NCBI GenBank assembly: GCA_021234155.1
Contig: JAJEKV010000045.1
Location: forward strand, 1,020,147 to 1,084,146
Direction of reading: 5' to 3'
DNA length: 64,000 nucleotides
From: Isoetes taiwanensis
Taxonomy: Eukaryota > Streptophyta > Lycopodiopsida > Isoetales > Isoetaceae
Shown: positions 53,546 to 64,000 of the stretch, one piece after another
Layout: each line of letters opens with the position of its first letter
Position numbering within the stretch: the first letter of the stretch is position 1
Program-made: the position numbers and the translations under genes
Notes under the pieces: generated by a model
Told to the model about the DNA's origin: nothing
Database searches by the model: none
Seen by the model: the letters and a program-made list of their open reading frames with translations, nothing else

Positions 53546-54828
53546 CCACGACCTCAAGCCGACAGACGTCGAGAAATTCTTCAGGACGATCTGCCATCAA
53601 CAAGCCAACTGAGAAGGCAACATCTCGACGACTATAATCCCACCTTGTGATGATGTGTGGCGACGCTTATAACATGCATGTTAGACGAAGATACACTTAC
53701 AAAAGGTTTACAAAAGGTACCACAATGATATGTTATGCCTATGCTCATTCAACAACTAGGTGATGGCTTCGTCAGGTACTCCTACTAGTAATTAGAAGAG
53801 AAAACATCAATTGTATATCCGACATGTAGGACCTCAACACCCAAGATAGAAGCATTCGACAGCTTAATGACAAAGATAGCAATCGAATCACTTCGGCAAA
53901 AAGACAGCCAAGACAATAGCCAGGCTATTCAAGAACAAAAGTAGATTTAGGGCAGAAACTTGAAGAGGGTCAAGCTATGCCAACATAAGGATCCATCATC
54001 CCGACAGCATAGCCATCAAGAAGGGGAGCCAGATGTCTTATTCAACAAGGAGAGGGATAAATAGCCAGAAACCAGAAGCTAGGGAAGTGCTAACAATCGA
54101 CTACTTCCACGGCATCCATAGAGACAACATGAAGTTCAAAATTGCTGAGCGCAATCAAGTACCATTGAAAGGTACCATAGGACAAGAAGACAACATAGCA
54201 CCGTAGAAGCGACCACATCTAAGGCATGCGATCGAGGGATTAAACAGGTAAGATTGCAAGCTAGATAGAGAAGTAACTAGGCGAATTGAGTCGAAGAATT
54301 GGAGATTCAACTAGAAACCTTATTAGGATATGGCAACTCATATGCAACTAACAAACCCAAGGATTGACAATTTGATAGATAACTAATGAAGAGAACAACT
54401 CCTTGGGAGTCTAGCCAAAGGAAATGTGCACAACTTCAAGAGACATCTCCAAATAGCCTCAGACATCATGGAGGGGGGATAACTTTTGCCCAAGAACAAG
54501 ATTAGAAAACAGACCAGAATGTCAAAGCATCAACATCCATTACATCTTTAGTTAGAGTGTGAAGCAAAAGCGTATTGTGTCGCAGTCAACAGATATCCAA
54601 GGACTCAAGCATATCAATGGACCTACTTAGAGTACGAGCTGGAGCATAAATAAGAGGATAGATGGAGTGCGTGTGCACCTCAAGGGGAGATACCAAGGGG
54701 ACCTGATAGCTCTAGTAGTAATTGCGACTGTGCATGCTATAGACTTTGCACGTATATTCTCCTGTGTTATACCCTCCCTTCCATAGTGTAACAGATCAAA
54801 AGGAAGAGATGCCAGACAATTCGAAGGG

Positions 54829-55185
54829 GTGAAGCAATCAACATCCTTAACACTCTTCAGGCAACATGATACTGATAAGAGAAGGACTCGGTATGAGAGA
54901 GACATTGATGGAGTTGACACAACAATATCACATTCAAAGTCGCCCTTTAGCCGCCAAGATGAAGAATCCAACGTGGAGGATTTTTTTTCAAAGGCACCAC
55001 CTTCAGGCTTTGGGAAGGGATATAGGAGACTTCAAGTCGAGAACTACGCCGTCAAAACCATTAGCAATGGGAGGCCTCTAATGAAGAAAGTCGACCTCTA
55101 CATCGAGGAGGAGCCCGAAGTCTCGAGCAACTCGGAAGAACATTACCCTGCTGCTTCAGCAGATAACGAGTGGATGAGCTTCTAG
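54829..55185 (+). CDS. unrecognised 118-aa open frame, acidic C-terminus
   Basis: The frame starts MKQSTSLTLFRQHDTDKRRT and ends in a strongly acidic run (IEEEPEVSSNSEEHYPAASA, stop at 55183-55185). The middle reads DEESNVEDFFSKAPPSGFG. I know no family. It lies inside the decayed LTR retrotransposon, perhaps as the remnant of a Gag C-terminus. Overlap with a second open register (54866-55081) lowers confidence. Confidence 0.3.
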   Translation: MKQSTSLTLFRQHDTDKRRTRYERDIDGVDTTISHSKSPFSRQDEESNVEDFFSKAPPSGFGKGYRRLQVENYAVKTISNGRPLMKKVDLYIEEEPEVSSNSEEHYPAASADNEWMSF

Positions 55186-57360
55186 CAAGATTGAGAAGCT
55201 ACAATCATATAGTCGAGTAGGATAAGATTATGGACGATAACATCCATAATGGGATTAGAAGGCATTTCCATTTCCACATATTCTCGTTGAAAGGATTGTC
55301 CCAAGATTGAGCAAAGCATCAAAGATTGAGAAGGAAATGCATAGGAGTAATTAAAATTATACATGGTTGTTAACGGACATCCAAATTATACACGATTGTT
55401 AGCGGACATCCAACATATTGAAACCACTTAGTGAGATTGATCACCTTGCTAAGAAGAAACCATTACTAGGATGATTATTGACCGTGTAATCCAATTGAAA
55501 GAAAAGAAGTAATCTAACAAGTCCGGCCAATTTGTTATGATGGCATTCTTTCAATTGGTAAAAATATTCCAAGAGAGTAAATAACTAAGAAAGGGGGAAT
55601 TTCTAGAATGCAAAATTGATTAATACATATAAGGTACATCTAAAATAAGAAGTATATTAATCACATAGTCTTTTGAGACAAAAAGAATTGTCATGATGAC
55701 AAAACCTCACGGGTTAGAATTACTCTAATAATTGGGTAATCCATCACTTAAGGGATAGATATGTTAAACATGAAGGCTCCATCCATCATGTGAGGCGGTT
55801 AAATATGTTTAGCTAAGGCTTATAAATTAAACGTTTTAAGTAAAAAGCGTGTAACCTCTTAAGGGGAGAAAATAGCTATAATGTTGGGTCGAACATCAAT
55901 TGAGGGGATAGGGTGCGTTGGATAACGCCATTGAAGGGGTGCAGGACCATTTTCTTTTCGAAGAAAGTGGGAGCTCAATCTTTGATTGAACGTAACTGCA
56001 TCTTAGAGACAAATCGACGTTCAGTTAATCGACCTCGACATCATCAGCAAGTTCTACCTTTGGAATTCATAGAAGTAATCCAACGGTCAGGTCGCCTTCA
56101 AGCCAGTCGACGCATGCTCTATAGTAGGTGCATTCTAGTCATAGGAGGCGAGTGAGCCAAGGTGGGGGAGAGAGAAATCATTCAGTAAATTGTCATAGGA
56201 TGCATAATAGGGAAAGCACCTGCACCAATGGCCATGATAGGAATTTTGCCATTCCTCACGCCGTCTTGATAACATGTGTAGGCACTCTAGAAGAGCATAA
56301 TCGAGTATGCATGATAGGACGTATGAAATCATCGGCCATGATGGGAAAAGCATAATGCCCTTAGGCTGTGGTCAGATGCACGCATTCATACCTAGGAATG
56401 AGCTAGTAGCCCAGCTCAGTTAAATAAATCAGGGATGTGGACCACGTAAAACTACATAAATTATATAATCTAAAAGTACATCATTGTGGCATTCATTTAG
56501 GGGCAGTGCACATGAGAAAATTTGTTGCAAGCTTTAATATGTCTGGTTGAGATAAGTTAAATGCAATGTAATAACTACACAAAGTTTTGTCTTGTGTAGA
56601 TATCTTGATATTGAGATAAGTAAGATAATGTTTATATAAAAGGTTAGCTAAACCTTCGTAAGGATGTAAGGTTCAAGACCAAGTGGCGAACGACAGTTAC
56701 ACGTTTAACACTTGAATCTGATGATAAAGAACCCTAGCTATATGATAAACAGTTAAAATATTTTTCTAAATTAGAATTATTGCCTCAACATAATTGTGGG
56801 AAGGTATATTTTAAAGGCCTTAAAGTTATCATAGAACCGTGAATTAAATAACTAATTTCGTTGCATGCATTAAAGGACTCCAACAGGGATCATGCAAGGT
56901 TCCAAAGTAATGCCTTCCAAGGGTAGGTGTACGACCTTCAGGGTCCTTGTAAAAAAATGAAATAAACCGTGGTAAGGATGTAATTCCTTCCAAGGATACG
57001 TGTACGACCTTCAGGGTCCTTGTAAGAAAATACATTAATTTTATATATATTTAGATACATCTTAGGTATATACTTCTAAGGGTAATGCAAAACCCAAGGA
57101 AGAGAATAAGAAGCACATGTCTAATTCTTGTGTATGATAATTAAAACCTTACCTATATAACATTGTTGTCTAAATTATGATGTGTTTACATAATCACGCC
57201 AAGGCGTATGTAAATGTTGTAAATATTGTTAAATCTTAGAGTAAATATAATTTTACTATCGGACTAATTAAGCTAGGAAGTATGTAATTAAATATACTAT
57301 AAAGTTAATGTAGGATTTCAAGGTGAAAGACTCATGATGCTGCGGACAACATCAATGCAA

Positions 57361-57371
57361 GGTGAGGAGAA
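57361..57371 (+). other. polypurine tract
   Basis: GGTGAGGAGAA lies directly before the 3' LTR start, where a plus-strand primer tract is expected. Confidence 0.7.
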
Positions 57372-58871
57372 TGTGACGTTCCAGCGTAATATATAGTATA
57401 AATACGTATACCACGTCACTAATACATGTCGACTACGACCTGTACACGGCGACCGTAAAAGGTTGTACCATGGGGCACAATCATTAGAACCCATCATGTT
57501 GCACATGTTATGCAACATGTGGATATATTCTATATTGCCGCATGGCAATACCCCATATGAGCCATATAGCCCATTATAACCCTAAAATATGGGCATAAAG
57601 AGGCAGAAACCCTAAAAGAGCCTCCTTTTCGAATTCCAGCCTCAGGAGCGTGCATTCAAGTGCCCAACTCATTCCTACCTCCTAGCAGCAGTGAAGCTCA
57701 CCTTCCGAAGTGGATCGTCAAGACTCCAGCGCCTCAGCCCATTTTGGCAGCATGGACGCATTCCAAGCGAGCCAAGAATCCAGTATGTGGTCGATCTGTT
57801 ATGCAGTGCCAGCTTTTCGACTGGCATTAGGCCGGATTTGCATCTATTCTTAACGTAGATGACTCTAGAGCCTAAGAACCTTAGTCACTAACGAATGAAC
57901 CTAAATATGAGTGATTGGAGTAGATAGATTAGATCTTTACTCTGTTATTTCAGTTCCTTGGATGATATTGTATTGCTCTGTGCGCACCTCTTGTGTGTTG
58001 GGAAGGGGAGTATAGTAGAGACCCAAAGCCTTTGTAGATGATGTTCCTAGATAGCCTCATTAGTACCCAATAAATGCGGCCTGTGCATAGCCGCCCGCCT
58101 GGCTGTGGGTCGCGAGGTCAGACTGGCTGATAAGGAAGGCTTGTCCAGCTATAGTTGATCCCTCTGGTGCATAGCGATGGCTGGGGAACATTGATGGTCT
58201 AGGCCTAATAGCTTGCCACTGAGTGCGGGCAAGGTATGGGCTCGACACCTCCTAGGTGATGCGTCGCCTCAGCGGGGTTCAAGTCGTAGACATGCAGTGG
58301 CTCTCTAGCTCGTCTGTAGTTGGAATAGACCTTCTGGAGGGGAGTGATCCCCTCCTGCCTCATCGAAACTAGGGAGATGCAACCCAAGAGTAGTCCCTCT
58401 GACTATGCATCCGACGGGCTATGGTCACATCCCAAATACTTTTCAGCCTATCTGCAAAGTATGCACAGGAGGGGCGGGTGGAGTGGACTACCCAACGGCC
58501 ATATTCTTATTCCAGCCATATCCATTTGCCATGAATTCTATCTGCATTGACTTCTGGAGACCCTAAGCCGTCAGTCGATCCCCATGATTCTGAGCCTTGG
58601 GTAGGATTTTTCCTCTTTGTTCATGCTATTGATGTTGTTGTTTTAAATGTTATGTTATGGCTTGTGCTTATGTATATGTGCTTTTGCAGCTAGGTAGATC
58701 CCAAGGGAGATGGGACGAATGGCACGTCTATTCTTCCCCGTCGGGTTCTTGCTCACCATCAAGAGCCCAATGATAGGTAGACGACCTCGTATTAGCGGGC
58801 TTGCACTGATAGGAGGAATGAACTCCAGTTCTATATGTGTGGGGCATCATGTACGAGCAGGGGACGTCACA
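57372..58871 (+). repeat. 3' LTR, 1500 bp
   Basis: The LTR opens TGTGACGT and closes ACGTCACA, an 8-bp perfect terminal inverted repeat with TG...CA ends. The polypurine tract precedes it. A TATA-like TATAGTATAAATA occurs at about 57393. Also visible is a palindrome CATGTTGC/GCAACATG (about 57495-57519). The five bases following the LTR are TATAG; the matching left copy has been lost with the start of the 5' LTR. Confidence 0.85.
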
Positions 58872-58876
58872 TATAG

Positions 58877-60090
58877 GTATTTACAAAATCAGACTTATCC
58901 TTCATCATTTTCAAAGCAACAAAAGCATGCTCTTAGAGTACAAGCAACTGGTTATCTGGTGCATGAGGCTATTCTTTATAAGAAGACTACGGAAGGTCTC
59001 TTATTGAGGTGTGTTGCTGGTTTGCAGACTCATGATTTGTTGCAACAGGCACATGATTGTCAAGGGCATTTTGCAGCTAGAACAACAGCTAGGAACATGC
59101 TTCATTATATGATTATTGGCCAACTCTTTACAAGAATAGTAGAGACTTTGTGACCGAATGTGAAAAATGTTAGAGGGCAGTTAACAGGCCATAATAATAT
59201 GCCATTCCATCCTATTTTTACTGTTGGTCCATTTCATAGGGATTACATTGCGCCTATCAATTCTGCATCTTCCAAAGGTCATAAGTATATATTGGCAGCC
59301 ACATGCACATTTACAAAGTCGGTAGCAATTCCAGCAAAGTATGCTACAAAAATTACTATAGTAAGCTTTCTTTATCATAATTTGAATTCTCGGATTGGTA
59401 TACCATTCTTTTGTCTGATCAGGGAACCCATTTCATGGGAAAAGTAGTAGCTCAATTAACAAAAAAAATTGGTGTTCAACATCTGCAAGTTTAGGCTTAT
59501 TATCCACAGGGAAATGGACAAGCTAAGTCTACAAATAAAATTTTGAAGGCCATCTTGCCCAGAACAGTGAAGGATAATAAAAGAAATTGGCATGACGCTT
59601 TGATCGGTGCCCTTATGGAGTTTCAGGTGTACCTACAAGTTGGCTACAGGATTTACACCATTTAAATTGGTTTATAAAGTTCAAGCTGTAATGGCTATTC
59701 ATTTGGACATTCCTTTGTGCTCATTTGTGGAGATACCTTATTATGAGAATTAAAGGACATTCCAACTCCAAATCAGGTACATATGGATGATTTGCTCCAA
59801 TTGCAAAAAATGAGACAAGAAGCAACTGACTTCAATATTAGGCATCAATAAAAGGTCAAGCTGATCAAAGCCAAGTTACAGGTTGTCAATCCATTTGAGG
59901 AAGGGGAATGTGTTTTGTGCAGAACTACTAAGAAGCATTTATCCAAATTTCAAAGCCTATGGGATGGGAAGGCCCATTTCTGATTGATAAACCAGACGGG
60001 GCTTTTTACTTGATAACTTTAGAAGAGAAATTGTTGTCCAATCCGAGAAATGGATAGCATCTCATGCCTTATTTTGAAAGGAAAGTGCTA
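58877..60090 (+). pseudogene. Ty3/gypsy integrase, catalytic Glu replaced by Lys
   Basis: Integrase joins retrotransposon cDNA to the genome. The zinc-binding part (AHDCQGHFAARTTARNML, about 59050-59105) is followed by the core: RDYIAPINSASSKGHKYILA (first Asp 59241-59243), then in a shifted frame LLSDQGTHFMGK (second Asp 59417-59419) and YYPQGNGQAKSTNKIL. The third catalytic residue, exactly 35 residues after the second Asp, is lysine (AAG, 59525-59527) instead of glutamate. At least two frameshifts and a stop are present. The C-terminal part continues to about 60090. The sequence upstream is displaced by the LTR element; the RNase H/RT piece at 37560-38483 may be the other half. Confidence 0.85.
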
Positions 60091-61970
60091 TTCTAAGGAA
60101 TTAAGCTTTGGCATAGCTCCAATTACAGGAAATTGGTGCAGAATGTTTGGGTTACAACAAGTAATTTTGCTATAAAACTAATGGCAAGTCAAACAGAGCT
60201 CTGGAACTCAAGATATCATCTTTTAAAGTTTGCCACGATTACACAGGTTTCTGCTTCGTCATATTTGTGCCAGGCAATTAATTCTCTTTCTAAACATATA
60301 TGTAAATGTGTCATTTGGGGACATATCCCAAGGGCCATAGTAATATATTTTGGGGTCGGTTCTCCACTATGGAGTGGCATATTTTTCCGTTATGACCGAA
60401 ACTGTTGGGTGATGTGATATATAAGACCGTATGCGCGGGTCGTATATGGAGGTAGATACACATATATGTACACATGCAGGCGTGGGGGAGATGTGCATGG
60501 GGTATGAGAGTATTATCAGAGAGAGAAATGAAATGAAATAAAATGTTTATTATTCACGCCTGCAGGCCACCAGGTCTATGAGACGTTCAACAAGTACATT
60601 CAACATTATAGAAAATATCATCTAATGCATCCTCAGTCAGTAATGCATTAGCCCCCTCTCCCAAATCTTCCCCCAAATTATGATCAATTTGCTCCCTGAT
60701 ATTTAGAATAATCTCTTATAAATTTTTCACATTAGCCACAGGCCTGGCGACACACAGTCTATACTGCCGCATGAGGGCGAGGGCCCCACCGCCGCGGTGT
60801 CCAAGAAGAGGGATCCACAAGCCACCGGCCGGGTCAAAGCTCCTCCAAGAAGCGAAGACCCAAAGGTAGGACCCACGGCGGGCCACTACTTGTCTGTTAG
60901 CACTGTGAGGGACTGGCTCAGATTCGCTCGAGTGCCCAAGTAGTGGAGCAGCGTTGTCATGATGAGGATCAGATTCAGGCCGTGAGGGCCACCCGTGTTC
61001 CTATATATTGTAGCATTTTTGCTCCTTCAAAAAAGGAGGGTTCAGAGTGTTCTTTTTGTGTCACTACAGAGCGGACATGCCGGTCGCTTTGTTCAGGCGC
61101 TCTTTTTGAGCCTTCATTATACACTTGTTTTTGATCAATGGATTGCCGTGTTCTCCACAAGTGTCTTGTGTGTTTCATTGTGTATTGCCATTCTTTGCTG
61201 TTTTATCGAGTTTTCTTGTTCTTTCCTCATTTAGCAAAAATCCCGCTGTGACAAAGGGATTTGCCCTGCCCGGACTTCCGCGGATCTCCCGCAGTGCGTC
61301 CCTCGGCGATCGAGCCCGGACCCCAAACACCGGGCGCTTTGCGGGGCTCACTTAAAGCGTATTGATACCATGTTCAATCCCTTCTTTACTCCCCCGATAT
61401 TCAACACGGATGGAGTCAAGGCGCCGTCGCCATGAGCTGCTGGCGCCTCCGTGAATATGTCCACATACACCCCGGTTCGATTGTCTCTTCTCCCCGTTAA
61501 TGCGAGGCGCAACTGTTCCACCCCACCGACAACTTTTCCGCAGGCCTCCCCGTGGAAGGTGGCCATTGTTCCGTTCCCTCGTTTCGCCACATCATCGCGA
61601 GGCTGCAACACGACCCTTTGAATTTACTCCACGGAATCCCCAACTCAAGATCGGCAGGAACCCACTTGCCAATTTTCTCTGGAACATCGCAAAATGTTTT
61701 TCTCTATTGGTAATCTTTCTTTAGGAACTTGGTACCACCGCTTCCACCTTTGTCAATTCCCCTACCGCCTGTTCCTTAAATCGTTCCCCCACGCCATTTG
61801 TTCATGCCTGTCACAACCTTTGTTCCCACTACAATCGCTTTCCTCTCTTTTACTAATCTCACACAACCTATGCCGGCGGTACCTATCAAGAACCAACACC
61901 CTCTTGTCTTTTCTTTTCCACAAATGCAAACACCCATTCATGCTTGTAGACTCCTACACATGCTTTAAAA
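60091..61970. other. retrotransposon untranslated or LTR sequence, unresolved
   Basis: T-rich sequence at 61000-61250 (TTTTTGCTCCTTCAAAAAAGG) and a GC-rich block at 61260-61650 precede a gag frame and may be LTR and leader. TGCAGGCGTG (60475-60484) and CACGCCTGCA (60556-60565) form an inverted pair. I could not place LTR edges or a primer-binding site. Confidence 0.4.
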
Positions 61971-61974
61971 CTCC

Positions 61975-62850
61975 CATATCCACTCTTTGGAAATGATAAA
62001 GGTAAACACATAGACCAGAGTGCTCAGGCTCACATGGATGAATTTGAGTCACTTGCAGATCTCAATGGTCACTCCGATCCAAAACTAAAATTCCACATCT
62101 TTTCGGCGACCTGCGTGGAGCACCTTACCTAATGGTGATGGCAAACAAAAGCCACCGGAAACAAGATTGGATACACATGAAGACCTCTTTTCTTTCCCAT
62201 TACGGCACCCTTGCGGATGATCAACAACGCTGAGCGACCTCAACACACCAAGCCCAGAACCCGGAGAATCTGCCGAGACTTTGCAGACCATTGCGGATCT
62301 TAGTCAACAAGTTGAAGGAATTTCCAACCCAAAGCCAAATTCTAGTGTGGTTTCTTCAAGGCTTACCCTCTCACATCCGATTTATGACCGAGTATTTGCC
62401 CAAGACATTACAAGAAGCCATTGAATTAGTCAATCACTCTGTTCATGTTTCCTCGCGGTGATCAAGCCACGATACTCCCATTTCCCTCGGCTACACCCAC
62501 AAGCACCTCATTTGCCTCCGCAGTTCCCCAAGAAATAACATTTGGTGTACTATTTGCCGATTTTCGGGACATCTGGCGAATGAGTGTAACTTCGTGGATA
62601 GCATGATCCATTGCAAACGGCGCAACATGCGGGAACCACACCAGCGAAGAATGTACAAATCCACGACCAAATAAATATCGACAACGCCTTGTTCACCAAG
62701 TCGCGAAGGTACCCACGCAAACTCAACCCGCGGACACGAGTACCTACCACAACAACAACAACAACCCCGGCAACAACGGCAACCACAGCGTGGACCTCCT
62801 CGTCCACTTTTGATCCAAGCAAGTCCCAATGTTTCAGCGTGACCAATGGG
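61975..62850 (+). pseudogene. Ty3/gypsy Gag with zinc knuckles
   Basis: Gag forms the particle that packages the element's RNA. Segments in changing frames read MDEFESLADLNGHSDPKLKF (about 62035), WIHMKTSFLSHYGTLADD, and FLQGLPSHIRFMTEYLPKTL (about 62345), all typical of the retrotransposon gag domain. A CCHC knuckle CTICRFSGHLANEC (C-x2-C-x4-H-x4-C) lies at 62546-62587. A second knuckle (FQRDQWGHRSADCPQ, 62832-62876) has lost its first two cysteines. Between them is an ACA-rich linker (62745-62790). Several frame breaks make it non-functional. Confidence 0.8.
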
Positions 62851-63160
62851 GTCATCGGTCTGCAGATTGTCCTCAACTTCCTCAAGTTCAAATACAAATT
62901 CACGGCACCAATCAAACCCGCGACGGTCGTCTTACACCTTTCAAGTATGGGAAGCCAAGGGAAGGCAAGGCCCGCCCGATGCTCAAGCGGCCACCACGGC
63001 CACCACAACAACAACCACGCAGCGACAAACAACTCAAAAACAATTGGATGATCAACTCCAAGAAGAAATTTACCATGCAATCAACACCAGCCTTGAATCC
63101 TCCAACCGGATTGAGGTTCTCCCTCATTCCCCCACGCCATAAGCACCCTGCACCAAGTTT

Positions 63161-63960
63161 TTGCAGCCGATTCGTATCAGTGAGCCATCAACCAAATCTG
63201 TTCATTTTGCACCCAATCTGGATCAACTACTTCCTCATGTTCAACCTAAACTTCGCAAAAGTCTGCTTCAACTCATCGAACGTGCAGAAGGTAAGGCACT
63301 CAAGTCTGTCAATGCTACCACACGATCGGGAGCCACGACCACGAATGCCACGACATCTGCAACACCACCACTCAACATTGCTGCTGAAGTCGACCTCCTC
63401 AACAAGGTAGCGACATCTATTGCTGAGCAACAACAACCCACGGATCCACCACAACTACCTGCAATCCCTCCTGAACTTCAACAAGAACTTGCTAAAATCA
63501 AAATTCCTCTCAGCCTTACGACTATCCTACAACTATGTCCAGCACTACGAGCACATTTTACAAAACCTGTATTACCTGTTAATGCAGTCGCCACATCAAC
63601 ACCCACGGTGCATGCACACGTGGGCCAAAAGGCTGTTCACCATGTTCAGATCGATGGTGGCAGCGCAGTCAATCTTATTACAGATAATCTCAGACGACAA
63701 TTGGGCATAAGGGAGCTCCATACTGCCCCTTATGACATCAAGCTTGCGAATGGCCATATCACGCGACCACAAGGAGTTACACAACCAATACCAGTCAATA
63801 TTGGAGATCTACAATTTACCATGGAATTCGGTGTTTGGAGAGCAGGAGAAGATCCGGAGATTATGAAATGTTAGTAGGGCGACCCTTTTTGAGACAAGCT
63901 AAAAGCATTCACTCTTTGGGCCCGCGGATCAACTTGTTATCACGGATGGCAAGCTCATCG
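63161..63960 (+). pseudogene. Ty3/gypsy aspartic protease, cut by window end
   Basis: A 237-codon open frame has a proline- and alanine-rich N-terminal spacer and then the protease core VQIDGGSAVNLITDNLRRQL (about 63645-63705). The active site is the DGGS variant of DTGS, and ANGHITRPQGV and IPVNIGDL follow as in plant gypsy proteases. The frame ends at 63874. The expected LVGRPFLRQAK continues at once in another frame (63870-63902), so one frameshift separates protease from the rest of pol, which lies beyond the window. Confidence 0.85.
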
Positions 63961-64000
63961 CCCACGATGGATCGACCACGGGCGGATCATTTTCGTAGAT

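Larger units (their letters stand above)
49577..57371 (+). mobile_element. interior of an LTR retrotransposon, heavily decayed
   Basis: The interval between the 5' LTR end and the purine tract of the 3' LTR is 7.8 kb. It contains no intact pol. Coding-like fragments occur at 51190-51290 (PTEEQKAQLLGGIEDPGD), 53387-53700 and 54829-55185. Another LTR (51488 on) and direct repeats (52481-53010) are nested or duplicated inside. AT-rich stretches 49610-50660 and 55190-57370 show no coding signal. Confidence 0.7.

Noticed and set aside
60475-60565. TGCAGGCGTG/CACGCCTGCA as transposon ends
   Set aside because: A ten-base inverted pair 80 bp apart with no target duplication outside it. It could be chance or a simple hairpin.
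61355-61372. GATACCA as a primer-binding site
   Set aside because: It is in the wrong orientation for the plus-strand gag downstream, and only seven bases match the initiator tRNA complement.
1-64000. Organellar or bacterial origin
   Set aside because: Spliced gene structure, poly(A) retroposons, Helitron, CACTA, MITE and gypsy elements indicate nuclear plant DNA. No operon or chloroplast gene was seen.

Overview
The window looks like nuclear DNA of a land plant, from a transposon-choked intergenic region. The evidence is a decayed PLS-type PPR gene, a fragment matching the start of plastid N-acetylglutamate kinase, and plant-style mobile elements: Helitron, Mutator-like, CACTA, Tourist-like MITE, TRIM, Ty3/gypsy and L1-like LINE. 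A second LINE family, a DUF7869-like gene and a methyltransferase-like gene fit a seed-free plant (fern, lycophyte or bryophyte) better than a flowering plant. That placement is an inference. I see no intact housekeeping gene; most coding sequence is broken by frameshifts or stops.

Layout. 1-6.4 kb: decayed exons, a PPR pseudogene and 5'-truncated copies of a LINE with a (TATTC)n tail. 6.4-10.1 kb: a long inverted repeat enclosing a complete TRIM retrotransposon and a Mutator-like element with a perfect 9-bp target duplication. 10.1-15.4 kb: a gene fragment, more LINE tails, a minisatellite and a tRNA-like SINE relic. 15.5-17.3 kb and 25.7-26.3 kb: two halves of one array of TTCTAGAA units, which equal heat-shock-element modules. 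The array is split by a Helitron (17336-25660) whose empty site is preserved in a sister repeat at about 16.34 kb. The Helitron carries a 4.7-kb 5'-truncated LINE, which carries its own insertion. 26.4-38.5 kb: a gypsy protease fragment, GA-rich arrays, a TAA-flanked MITE, a CACTA end, the longest copy of the TATTC-tailed LINE, a gag-like frame, and a gypsy fragment with an RNase H placed before the reverse transcriptase.

38.5-49 kb is the most unusual part. A methyltransferase-like gene (minus strand, about 42111 to 38513, ending at a poly(A) tract) and a DUF7869-like gene (plus strand, 44758-47922) diverge from a GC-rich spacer. The spacer holds about ten palindromes of the form ATCGC(G)-N-(C)GCGAT. 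Beyond the second gene lie two tandem small paralogous genes with matching TATA-to-ATG spacing. This could be a two-gene mobile element or a locus controlled through the palindromes.

49-58.9 kb is an LTR retrotransposon with a rearranged 5' LTR (part of it inverted), a 1.5-kb 3' LTR, a primer-binding site and a polypurine tract. It sits inside an older gypsy integrase gene (58.9-60.1 kb) whose catalytic glutamate is now lysine. 61-64 kb holds gag and protease of another gypsy element running off the window end.
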